Assembly: GCA_016186985.1 (NCBI GenBank)
Contig: JACPKO010000015.1
Coordinates: 1 to 25,670, forward strand
DNA from: Candidatus Daviesbacteria bacterium
GTDB taxonomy: Bacteria > Patescibacteriota > Microgenomatia > Daviesbacterales > UBA10151
Direction: 5' to 3'
Length of the DNA stretch: 25,670 bases
A model generated the notes under the pieces. The model searched no databases. It was given only the letters and a program-made list of their open reading frames with translations, and was not told the DNA's origin. Both the position numbers and the translations under genes were made by a program. Position 1 is the stretch's first letter. Each line of letters opens with the position of its first letter. This document shows, piece by piece, positions 15,270-21,857 of the stretch.

Positions 15270-16211
15270 TCAAAGTATTTGACCCGGACTCAGATTCATT
15301 AAAACACTCGCTGCCACTGAAATTAAAGCCAGATGAGGTAAATGACGCGATGTAATACGGTAAACTGCCCTTCTTCGTACTACATACAAATCTAAAACGA
15401 TAAGGATGAATAACCCAAACATAAATGCAAGACCAGCCGCTTTAAAAGCAAGATAAGGATCTGTTAAGGGGATTTCAAAAAACTGCTTTTCTGATGCTAC
15501 TAAAGTTCTAGATTGTACCTGGGGATTTTCAGGCGCAGCAGCTGAGCTTGGGGCAATAGATGCCTGAGCAGATGGGCCCGATTCGGAGGGGGCCTGCCCC
15601 GATTCAATCGGGGACTGAATGCTTTGAACTTGACCATTTGAGGCAATTGCCGTATCGACAGGAGTTCCGAATTCCTGGACAACCAGTGTCGTCTTTTCAC
15701 CGTTTAATGTTCCTTCCAAAACAGCAATCCCGATGTTTTGATAGTGTTTGTTTAAAATATTTTCCCGGTGGGTGCGCGAAGCCATCCAGGCATTTACAAC
15801 TTCATTTGACTGGTAAAAACTTTTTGCCAAATTCTCTCCCGCATAAGAGAATTTATAGCCGGCGCCGTTTATGAATCCCCATGGATCTTTTCCTGAAGGA
15901 GAAAAATGCGCCCAATAGTTTTCCTCAAACATGTTTTGGGCCTTAGCCAGTGCCGCAGCGTTTAAACGGGCATCCTCAGATACCGGAGCCAGCCCGTTCT
16001 TCTCACGCTCAATATTAGTTAATCTTACTATGTCTGAGCGAGTAACTGCAGATTCAATACCTAAAACACCTGGTTTATAAACATTAACCGTCCGAAAGCT
16101 CAATGAAAGAAGCAGGAAAAAAACTATGTAAACCATTAACGCTTTAAATGAAAGCAAATGTGCTTTTTTATGAGTTTCGGGATGGGGCAGGAAGAAATGG
16201 GATAACTTCAT
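15270..16211 (-). CDS. Membrane-anchored CAP-domain (SCP/PR1-like) protein
   Basis: 313 residues. A transmembrane segment at about 25-41 is followed by a CAP domain at about 58-175. Visible CAP features are AHFSPSG (His102), YAGENLA (Glu126) and the HRENIL signature (148-153). A Pro/Ser/Gln-rich linker (about 190-245) leads to two C-terminal helices (about 253-275 and 293-308). The domain should sit outside the cell. Bacterial CAP proteins are common and their activity is poorly defined. TATACT (16219-16224) lies 7 nt before ATG 16211, with TTTAGA (16243-16248) at 18 nt spacing, a likely leaderless promoter. Confidence 0.88.
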   Translation of the reverse strand: MKLSHFFLPHPETHKKAHLLSFKALMVYIVFFLLLSLSFRTVNVYKPGVLGIESAVTRSDIVRLTNIEREKNGLAPVSEDARLNAAALAKAQNMFEENYWAHFSPSGKDPWGFINGAGYKFSYAGENLAKSFYQSNEVVNAWMASRTHRENILNKHYQNIGIAVLEGTLNGEKTTLVVQEFGTPVDTAIASNGQVQSIQSPIESGQAPSESGPSAQASIAPSSAAAPENPQVQSRTLVASEKQFFEIPLTDPYLAFKAAGLAFMFGLFILIVLDLYVVRRRAVYRITSRHLPHLALISVAASVLMNLSPGQIL

Positions 16212-16218
16212 GAAATTT

Positions 16219-16248
16219 AGTATAACATCAATTTAGGCGTAATCTAAA
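16219..16248 (-). promoter_or_regulatory. Predicted leaderless promoter of the CAP-domain gene
   Basis: On the minus strand TTTAGA (16248-16243), 18 nt, TATACT (16224-16219), ending 7 nt before ATG 16211. It lies between the tsaB stop and this start and partly inside the tsaB end. Confidence 0.5.
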
Positions 16249-16538
16249 TCTGTTTCCATTTTTTTTCCATTCACAGGAATTCCCAAAGCAAACCCTAAAG
16301 CATTGGCAATGGATGCCCCGACTTTAAGCCCCGTGTAAGACCCCGGGCCTTTTTCAACTTTGATTCCTTTTAAATCCTTAAATTCCAGATTATTCTCTTT
16401 TAAAATTTCGGTAATCAGATTTAAGAGAACTTGGGAACCGAAATCGTTTTCAGCAAATTTGAATCCAATAATTTCTCCCTCTTTTTTCAGAGCTACTTCA
16501 ATTTTTTCTCTGTCCGCACTGTTAATCCATAAAATCAT
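16233..16538 (-). CDS. tsaB: Short TsaB-like t6A synthesis protein
   Basis: 101 residues. The start MILWINSAD and the motif GPGSYTGLKVGASIANALGF (about 71-90) are the N-terminal ASKHA-fold features of TsaB/YeaZ, which scaffolds TsaD in making N6-threonylcarbamoyladenosine on tRNA. Typical TsaB has about 220-240 residues; here only the first subdomain is present, ending after VNGKKMETDLDYA. No frameshift is evident, and the next promoter follows directly, so the short form looks native. tsaE from the same pathway is at 22981. TAAAAT (16545-16550) ends 6 nt before the ATG, again leaderless. Confidence 0.8.
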   Translation of the reverse strand: MILWINSADREKIEVALKKEGEIIGFKFAENDFGSQVLLNLITEILKENNLEFKDLKGIKVEKGPGSYTGLKVGASIANALGFALGIPVNGKKMETDLDYA

Positions 16539-16544
16539 GCGTAA

Positions 16545-16550
16545 ATTTTA
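16545..16550 (-). promoter_or_regulatory. Predicted -10 element of tsaB
   Basis: TAAAAT on the minus strand, ending 6 nt before ATG 16538; the -35 is weak. It lies in the short divergent spacer to the gene at 16601. Confidence 0.4.
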
Positions 16551-16600
16551 ACATAAATATAGTATGATGAATCTAATCTCTCTGGATTCTTAATAAAGAC

Positions 16601-16870
16601 ATGAGTAGAATTGTCATTAGCCAGCATATTCTAAAAAAGAAGTTAGCTATCATCAACTCTGACGGCTGGAATATTACACAGTTAAAAATCAAGCAAACAA
16701 TTAACAATCCACACTGGACAGGATTAAGTCCATATGGTCAGCCCACAGCCATGAGCATCATTAAAGAAAATTATATTCTTCGTGTCGTTTTCAATAAAAA
16801 GGGTGATATAATATTTGTGATCACAGTCCATATTGCAAAAAGGGGAAGATATGAAAGCACAAAAGACTAA
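16601..16870 (+). CDS. DUF4258-like small protein, possible toxin of a toxin-antitoxin-like pair
   Basis: 89 residues, no membrane segment. It starts MSRIVISQHILKKKLAI; a His/Lys-rich N-terminus, an NPHW segment in the middle, YILRVVFNKKGDIIFVITVH and a final AKRGRYEST match my memory of the short DUF4258-type proteins (ending ...V-T-x-Y-x-A-x-R-x-R-Y). These are often encoded directly before a DUF2283 protein, as here. The next gene begins inside its last 20 nt. The pair resembles a type II toxin-antitoxin arrangement, but neither role is shown. The promoter is not obvious. Confidence 0.6.
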   Translation: MSRIVISQHILKKKLAIINSDGWNITQLKIKQTINNPHWTGLSPYGQPTAMSIIKENYILRVVFNKKGDIIFVITVHIAKRGRYESTKD

Positions 16871-17111
16871 ACCTAAGATTACCTATAGCGAGGATGTTGA
16901 TATATTAATGATTCAACTTAGCGATAAAAAAGTTGACGATTCTTACGATACAGACCAGATGATTGTTCAGGTTGATAAAAAGGGTGAACCGGTTATTTTA
17001 GAAATTTTCCATGGCAAAGACTTTTTAAAGGATTTAAATAAGGCAGTGCCTGTAAAAATTAGAAAAGATATCAATGCTTATTCAACTTCAATCGCTCACA
17101 GTATAAAATGA
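16851..17111 (+). CDS. DUF2283-like protein, possible antitoxin partner
   Basis: 86 residues from ATG 16851. This start is preferred over the upstream in-frame codon at 16833 because GGGGAAG lies just before it. The core KITYSEDVDILMIQLSDKKV, then SYDTDQMIVQVDKKGEPVILEI, follows the DUF2283 pattern (a short beta-rich fold: x-Y-x-x-x-x-D-x-L-x-I-x-L-S). The C-terminal part (KDFLKDLNKAVPVKIRKDI) is helical. It overlaps the DUF4258-like gene by 20 nt, so translation is probably coupled. Confidence 0.65.
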   Translation: MKAQKTKPKITYSEDVDILMIQLSDKKVDDSYDTDQMIVQVDKKGEPVILEIFHGKDFLKDLNKAVPVKIRKDINAYSTSIAHSIK

Positions 17112-17142
17112 TTACTGTTCGTTTTTGAAGATTGAGTAAAAT

Positions 17143-17301
17143 TTACCTTCTCCAATATTTTTCGCAACTTCTTCCTAAGTTTCTTCCTAATTCCTTAAAA
17201 TATTCAGGTAAAACAGAATGCTCCGAAACCTCAACAGTATCTTTTGACCCATTCCATACAGAATCAATTGTACCTCCTGTAATAATAATTTGTACTTGCA
17301 T
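17143..17301 (-). pseudogene. N-terminal fragment of an asparaginase-like gene
   Basis: From ATG 17301 the frame reads MQVQIIITGGTIDSVWNG and so on for 52 codons, including HSVLPEYFKEL. The ITGGTID stretch is the catalytic threonine motif at the N-terminus of asparaginase-type enzymes, and the H-x-x-x-P-E-x-x-K pattern fits a short asparaginase-like family I recall from CPR genomes (about 160 residues). Here the frame ends after 52 codons and no matching continuation is visible before the DUF2283 gene. A perfect TATAAT (17309-17314) lies 7 nt before the ATG, so the promoter survives. It may be a decayed gene or a true mini-protein; the rest of this 257-base spacer holds only the prfB promoter. 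Confidence 0.5.
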
Positions 17302-17356
17302 AAACAGAATTATACTAATTTCTGTGGGTGTCTGCATTAATCAGGTCCTAAATTGA

Positions 17357-17362
17357 TATAAT
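17357..17362 (+). promoter_or_regulatory. Predicted leaderless -10 element of prfB
   Basis: TATAAT ending 6 nt before ATG 17369; the -35 is not clear. No Shine-Dalgarno sequence fits between it and the start. Confidence 0.6.
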
Positions 17363-17368
17363 TCCCTC

Positions 17369-18442
17369 ATGGAAGAAATTCAGCAAAGTTTAAAAAGCGC
17401 GAAAGAGCGGTTTGAAAAAATTAAAGATCAAATAGACGCCGCTGAATTGTCGCGCGAAATCAGGGAGCTTGAGGCCAAAACCATGAAAGAGGGGTTTTGG
17501 AATGATCAGAGGCAGGCTCAAGCTGTCAGCCGTCAGCTTTCAGAAAAACAAAAGACAGCTCAGGCTTTGGAGGAACTTGAGACACGCATTAACAATGCCC
17601 TGGAAATTTCTGAAGAAGAGGAAATGCTTTCTGAGCTGCAAGGAGAGACCTTGCAGCTTGAGGGGATGCTTTCGGATTTGGAATTAAAATTATTTCTATC
17701 AGGCCCCCATGATGATTCCGAAGCAATTATTTCCATCCATTCAGGAACCGGCGGGGTTGAGGCGATGGATTGGGCATTAATGCTTTCCCGAATGTATCAA
17801 AGGTATTTTGAAAAAAAAGGCTGGGAATATGAGATTACTGATGAATCCGCCGGGGAAGAGGCAGGTATAAAACAGTTATCAATGATTGTTCATGCATCTT
17901 TTGCATACGGCATGTTAAGAAGGGAGGCCGGCACGCATAGATTGGTCCGACTTTCCCCTTTTAACGCTGATGCCCTGCGCCAAACGTCTTTTGCGCTTGT
18001 TGAGGTACTTCCTGTTATTGAAGACGCGGAAGAAGTTTCAATAAACGAATCCGATTTAGAGTTTGAAGCATTCCGTTCTGGAGGAGCCGGAGGCCAAAAC
18101 GTTAATAAAGTTTCAACAGCTGTGCGTCTCGTCCATAAACCAACAGGAATAGTAGTTACCTGCCAAACTGAAAGATCTCAGCTTCAAAACAGGGAAAACG
18201 CCATGAAGCTTTTGCTGGCTAAACTTTGGGCCCTTCGACAGGCTCAGGATAAAGAATTGTTAAAGGGAATTCAAGGTGAACACACTCAGGCTTCCTGGGG
18301 GACTCAAATCCGCTCTTATGTTTTGCATCCCTATAAAATGGTTAAAGATCTGCGCTCGGATATCGAAACCTCAGACGCACAAGGCGTTCTTGACGGTAAT
18401 TTGGATGAATTTATTGAAGGCAATATTTTAAAGTTACCCTAA
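17369..18442 (+). CDS. prfB: Peptide chain release factor 2
   Basis: 357 residues. The stop-codon reading tripeptide SPF is at 196-198 (LVRLSPFNA) and marks RF2; the peptidyl-tRNA hydrolysis motif GGQ is at 241-243 (GGAGGQNVNKVSTAVR). IHSGTGGVEAMDWA and SWGTQIRSYVLHPYKMVKDL complete the family pattern. It reads UGA and UAA, so UGA is a stop here. The frame is uninterrupted: there is no in-frame UGA near codon 25, so the autoregulatory frameshift of E. coli prfB is absent. Residues 288-295 (ALRQAQDK) are encoded by a sequence identical to a widespread palindromic repeat half-site (see that entry). The gene appears leaderless. Confidence 0.95.
   Translation: MEEIQQSLKSAKERFEKIKDQIDAAELSREIRELEAKTMKEGFWNDQRQAQAVSRQLSEKQKTAQALEELETRINNALEISEEEEMLSELQGETLQLEGMLSDLELKLFLSGPHDDSEAIISIHSGTGGVEAMDWALMLSRMYQRYFEKKGWEYEITDESAGEEAGIKQLSMIVHASFAYGMLRREAGTHRLVRLSPFNADALRQTSFALVEVLPVIEDAEEVSINESDLEFEAFRSGGAGGQNVNKVSTAVRLVHKPTGIVVTCQTERSQLQNRENAMKLLLAKLWALRQAQDKELLKGIQGEHTQASWGTQIRSYVLHPYKMVKDLRSDIETSDAQGVLDGNLDEFIEGNILKLP
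18231..18249 (+). repeat. Repeat-like half-site inside prfB
   Basis: CCCTTCGACAGGCTCAGG (18231-18248) matches, from memory, half of a palindromic dispersed repeat (CCTTCGACA-A/G-GCTCAGG) found in many bacterial genomes. It encodes LRQAQ in RF2. It has no second copy in this window. Confidence 0.5.
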
Positions 18443-18448
18443 TGAAGG

Positions 18449-18476
18449 TTTGCAATTTCTTAAAATATGCTACAAT
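18449..18476 (+). promoter_or_regulatory. Predicted leaderless promoter of the 146-residue membrane protein
   Basis: TTTGCA (18449-18454), 16 nt, TACAAT (18471-18476), ending 8 nt before ATG 18485. Confidence 0.5.
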
Positions 18477-18484
18477 AAATTGTC

Positions 18485-18925
18485 ATGGATACAACAGAAA
18501 ACCAACAAGGTATTCTTCCGTTACACAGATTTAAGCCCGCACTAAATATCAAACTGCTGGCTGCAGTCCTGGTTATTTCAATAATCGCCGGCATAGGTAC
18601 AGGGTATTTACTGGCAAACTCAAGTAAGTCAGGCCAGCGGATACCGCTTCTGGACAAAACTCCCGAGCACGCTGCAGAAGATGCAAAAACATTTCGTGAC
18701 TTCGCTGAAGGAAAAGTCACAAAGAAACCTGACGATAAAAAAAGCACTTATAGCCAGGGTACACACCTTTTAGTAAGGGACGGTGCTACTCCGGTACTTC
18801 TAACCTCTTCTGTACTTGATCTTTCAGAGTACGAAAACAAGAAAGTTAAAATCTACGGTGAAACCAACAATTTGCCTGGTACGGGGTGGTTCATGGACGT
18901 TGGCCGGGTTGAGGTTATTCAATAG
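18485..18925 (+). CDS. Membrane-anchored protein with small exported domain, unknown function
   Basis: 146 residues: about 22 cytoplasmic residues, one hydrophobic helix (24-45, IKLLAAVLVISIIAGIGTGY), then a polar linker with Lys/Asp and an exported domain of about 60 residues. The last part (THLLVRDGATPVLLTSSVLDLSEYENKKVKIYGE split over several strands, ending MDVGRVEVI) has the alternating beta pattern of a small OB-like barrel; this fold guess is weak. It opens a plus-strand run with ftsE, ftsX and the M23 protein, and ftsE begins 25 nt after its stop, so a role near the division or wall machinery is possible. Confidence 0.65.
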   Translation: MDTTENQQGILPLHRFKPALNIKLLAAVLVISIIAGIGTGYLLANSSKSGQRIPLLDKTPEHAAEDAKTFRDFAEGKVTKKPDDKKSTYSQGTHLLVRDGATPVLLTSSVLDLSEYENKKVKIYGETNNLPGTGWFMDVGRVEVIQ

Positions 18926-18950
18926 CGCTAATCACTATATCCTAATTAAA

Positions 18951-19643
18951 ATGGCCCAGACTATCGTTAAATTTGATCAGGTGTCAAAAAAATATGGCAA
19001 TACCTTAGCTGTATCCGAAATTAACCTTGAAGTGGAGGCAGGTGAGTTTATTTTTTTAGTTGGTCCTTCGGGGGCAGGCAAATCTACCCTTCTAAGGTTG
19101 ATTGCAAAGGAATATCCTCCAAGTTCCGGCAAAATTTTCGTATTCGAAAAAGACATATCTAAAATAAAATCCTCAAATTTGCCTTTTTACCGGAGAAAAC
19201 TGGGATTTGTTTTTCAGGATTTTAAATTGCTGGATGACCGGACGGTTTTTGAAAATGTGGCTATTGCTCTTGAGGTCCGGGGACATTCTGACGAGCAAAT
19301 TGCCAAAGAAGTAGAAAAGATTTTAAAGTTGTTTGAAATTTGGCCTAAACGCAATTTATTTCCTAACCAGCTTTCCGGCGGCGAAGGCCAAAGGACTGCC
19401 ATAGCCAGGGCAATTATTGGCAAACCTGATATTTTGCTTGCTGACGAACCAACCGGGGATTTGGACCCGCAAACATCCTGGGGGGTTATCCAACTCCTAA
19501 ATGAAATCAATTCCTGGGGAACAACAGTCATGATGGCTACTCATAATGTTGAGATTGTTAATACCTTAAAACGGCGGGTGGTATCAATTAGGGATGGAAA
19601 AATTATAAAGGATAAAAAGGAAGGAAGATATGAAATACACTAG
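18951..19643 (+). CDS. ftsE: Cell division ATP-binding protein FtsE
   Basis: 230 residues from ATG 18951 (MAQTIVKFDQVSKKYG). A longer frame from 18816 runs through the previous gene out of phase and is rejected. Walker A GPSGAGKST (38-46), Q-loop FVFQDFKLL (87-95), ABC signature LSGGEGQR (141-148), Walker B ILLADEPTGD (161-170) and the switch His198 (MATHN). The signature normally reads GGEQQR in FtsE; here one Gln is Gly. FtsE hydrolyses ATP and through FtsX switches on peptidoglycan hydrolases at the septum. FtsX and an EnvC-like M23 protein follow directly. Confidence 0.94.
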   Translation: MAQTIVKFDQVSKKYGNTLAVSEINLEVEAGEFIFLVGPSGAGKSTLLRLIAKEYPPSSGKIFVFEKDISKIKSSNLPFYRRKLGFVFQDFKLLDDRTVFENVAIALEVRGHSDEQIAKEVEKILKLFEIWPKRNLFPNQLSGGEGQRTAIARAIIGKPDILLADEPTGDLDPQTSWGVIQLLNEINSWGTTVMMATHNVEIVNTLKRRVVSIRDGKIIKDKKEGRYEIH

Positions 19644-19650
19644 TAATAAC

Positions 19651-19763
19651 CAAGTATCCAAAATACAAGAAACAAACAAATTCCAAATTCAAATAATCAA
19701 TAATTTGGAATTTTAGATTTTAAAAAATTGGTGCTTGTTTGGAAACTTGCAGATTGTTACTTG
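19651..19763. repeat. Imperfect hairpin of CAA-centred units between ftsE and ftsX (element D)
   Basis: The left arm starting CCAAGTATCCAAAATACAAG (19651 on) and the right arm ending in TTACTTGG (19763) are imperfect reverse complements, sharing the blocks CCAAGTA, CAAG, CAAACAA and CCAA. An inner exact pair TTCCAAATT (19681-19689) / AATTTGGAA (19702-19710) closes a 12-nt loop. CAA recurs at about 7-bp spacing along the left arm. It fills the spacer between the two genes. Confidence 0.7.
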
Positions 19764-19776
19764 GAAAACTTAAAAC

Positions 19777-20643
19777 ATGAGAGTCTTTAACTATGTCGGC
19801 AAAAATATCAGAAGAACCCCCTATCAGGCTTTGGCCGCAACCATGATCATGTTTTTAACATTCCTGACCCTGCTTCTCTTTCTTCTTATTGCTATTGGCT
19901 CACAAAAAATCCTTCAGCATTACGAGAGCAAACCCCAGGCAATTGCTTTTTTTAAGGATAATGCAACCGGGGAGGATGTTGACGCTATCGAGGCCGCACT
20001 TAAACAAACCGGTAAGGTAAAAAATTTGCGTTTTGTATCAAAAGACGAAGCCCTGCAAATCTACAGGGATAGGAATAAGGAAAACCCTACACTTCTTGAG
20101 CTTGTGACCGCCAATATCCTCCCGGCCTCTCTTGAGATTTCAACAAACACTCCCTCAGATCTTGCAATCGTAGCCCAAATCCTACAACAGGAACCTGTGG
20201 TTGAAGAGGTGGTGGTTCCTGAAGATGTTATTAAAACTTTAACCAAAGCCACAGGGGTAATCCGCTGGGTTGGGGGTGTTTCAGTCGGGTTTTTAATCGG
20301 GTTTTCGGTCCTGGTTATCTTAATGATTATCGGATTTAAAATCAGGATAAAACGCAACGAGATTGAAATAATGAGGCTTTTAGGCGCTTCCACCTGGTTT
20401 GTCCGTGCGCCTTTTCTTTGGGAAGGGATAACTTACGCTTTAATAGGTGCGGTGTCAGCTTGGGTATTGACTTACGCTTTGACATGGTACTTCACCCCTT
20501 TTCTTCAACCCAGCCTGGCTGAAATAGAATTATTACCGGTATCCCCAATTATTATGGTTGAACTTTTAGGCATTGCTATACTAGCCTCGCTTACCATAGG
20601 CTTTATCGGATCCTTCTCTGCTGTTAGAAGATACTTAAAGTAG
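19777..20643 (+). CDS. ftsX: Cell division permease-like protein FtsX
   Basis: 288 residues with the FtsX layout. The N-terminal cytoplasmic NIRRTPYQALAA is followed by the first helix (about 22-43), an exported domain (about 44-165, including FVSKDEALQIY, a well-known FtsX extracytoplasmic-domain phrase), and three C-terminal helices. IKRNEIEIMRLLGAS (about 188-202) is the conserved loop that contacts FtsE. It passes the ATPase signal of FtsE to an outside hydrolase regulator. The M23/EnvC-like gene begins 5 nt after its stop, so the three form a functional unit. Confidence 0.93.
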   Translation: MRVFNYVGKNIRRTPYQALAATMIMFLTFLTLLLFLLIAIGSQKILQHYESKPQAIAFFKDNATGEDVDAIEAALKQTGKVKNLRFVSKDEALQIYRDRNKENPTLLELVTANILPASLEISTNTPSDLAIVAQILQQEPVVEEVVVPEDVIKTLTKATGVIRWVGGVSVGFLIGFSVLVILMIIGFKIRIKRNEIEIMRLLGASTWFVRAPFLWEGITYALIGAVSAWVLTYALTWYFTPFLQPSLAEIELLPVSPIIMVELLGIAILASLTIGFIGSFSAVRRYLK

Positions 20644-20648
20644 TAAGT

Positions 20649-21833
20649 ATGAAGTTAATCCAGAAACTAGTTATTTTTATTCTATTTTTTTCCCTTCTCG
20701 CTTTTCCCCTCTCGCTTTTCCATTCTGTCCATGCCCAAACTTTAGATGAACTGGCAAAACAATTAAGCGATAAACGCCACGAAATTACGGAGGTTGAAAA
20801 GCAGCTTGCTCAAGCTCAGGCTCAGGAAAAAACTTTAAAAACACAACTTGCATTTATTGACGGGCAAAGTAAATTGACCCAGTTAAAAATTGAGGAAGCA
20901 CAGTTCCAAATTAAAAAGCTGGATAAGGAGATTAATGATTTGACCGGCAGGATTGAAAGGTTGTCTTTATCGGTTGATGCCATCTCTGAAGTATTGCTAG
21001 AACGAATAGTCAAAACTTATAAATATTCAAATACCTCAACCTTAGATTTAATTTTTTCATCACATGGAGTGACTGATCTTTTGGGAAGGCTTAAATATAT
21101 CCAGGTCGCCCAGGCTAATGATAAAAAAGTTTTATACCAGCTCCAGGCTACCAAAAATACATACAACGACCAAAAAACCAACCGTGAGTCCCGCCAGGCA
21201 GAGCAGGAAAAATTAAAAAAGGATCTGGAAAAATACACCGAACAATTAGCTGAGCAAAAAAAAGCCAAGGAAGAGATTTTGCGGGTAACCCAAAATGACG
21301 AGAAAAAATTCCAGGACCTCCTCGCAAAACTTCGGGCTGACACAGATTCAATTGCCCGGGCTTTGGCGGGAGCAGGAACTAAATTAGGCTCTGTTAAAAA
21401 AGGGGAAAGAATTGCCGGAGTTGGAAATTCCGGATGCTCAACAGGTCCGCATCTCCATTTTGAAGTAATGACCCCCGCCCATGTTGATAGCGGCGTGATA
21501 ATCGGACGCGAAAATAAAGTCGATCCCAAGCCTTACTTTGATTCCGGTAGGTTTAATAAACCGCTCTCAAACTACTCTGGAGGAGACTGCTCGCAGGGAG
21601 GAACATGCAACCCCGGAGACATAACTACCAGGTTTGGGCAAGTTTATTTTCTTGGAACCCATTCCGGTTTAGACATTGCAGATTATGCCGGTTCTTCGAT
21701 TTATGCCGCAGAAGACGGTGAAGCTTATGCAACGCAGGATTCAAAAACATGCTATTTAACGGGCACAGCAGGCAAAGGGGTTTTTGTTGATCATAAAAAC
21801 GGCATCGTCACTCTATACTGGCATATTCCGTAG
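20649..21833 (+). CDS. EnvC-like coiled-coil protein with circularly permuted M23 metallopeptidase domain
   Basis: 394 residues. Signal peptide 1-29 (ends VHAQ), then long coiled coils (about 31-115 and 150-235) as in EnvC/FtsX-activated hydrolases. The M23 domain is in reversed order. The normally C-terminal half comes first: LGSVKKGERIAGVGNSG, then GPHLHFEV with His268 and His270. A Gly/Cys linker follows (about 300-322). Then comes the normally N-terminal half: HSGLD with His338 and Asp342, EDGEAY, GKGVFVDH, and TLYWHIP with His392, where the protein ends. All metal ligands and catalytic histidines of LytM-type enzymes are present, so activity as a peptidoglycan endopeptidase is plausible. 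Placed 5 nt after ftsX, it is the probable FtsEX-controlled hydrolase. Confidence 0.88.
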   Translation: MKLIQKLVIFILFFSLLAFPLSLFHSVHAQTLDELAKQLSDKRHEITEVEKQLAQAQAQEKTLKTQLAFIDGQSKLTQLKIEEAQFQIKKLDKEINDLTGRIERLSLSVDAISEVLLERIVKTYKYSNTSTLDLIFSSHGVTDLLGRLKYIQVAQANDKKVLYQLQATKNTYNDQKTNRESRQAEQEKLKKDLEKYTEQLAEQKKAKEEILRVTQNDEKKFQDLLAKLRADTDSIARALAGAGTKLGSVKKGERIAGVGNSGCSTGPHLHFEVMTPAHVDSGVIIGRENKVDPKPYFDSGRFNKPLSNYSGGDCSQGGTCNPGDITTRFGQVYFLGTHSGLDIADYAGSSIYAAEDGEAYATQDSKTCYLTGTAGKGVFVDHKNGIVTLYWHIP

Positions 21834-21843
21834 GAAAAAATGT

Positions 21844-21849
21844 TATATT
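21844..21849 (+). promoter_or_regulatory. Predicted leaderless -10 element of the FN3-like surface protein gene
   Basis: TATATT ending 8 nt before ATG 21858, in the 24-nt spacer after the M23 gene; no clear -35. Confidence 0.4.
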
Positions 21850-21857
21850 AATCTTAA

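Noticed and set aside
16233..16538. Frameshift explaining the short tsaB
   Set aside because: No TsaB-like sequence continues in any frame after the stop; a promoter and the CAP gene follow.
17132..17356. Plus-strand 74-codon frame over the asparaginase fragment
   Set aside because: It is the antisense of the TGGTI-containing frame, has no recognisable protein character and lacks start signals.
18816..18950. 45-residue N-terminal extension of FtsE
   Set aside because: It is the preceding gene read in another frame; FtsE homology begins at ATG 18951.
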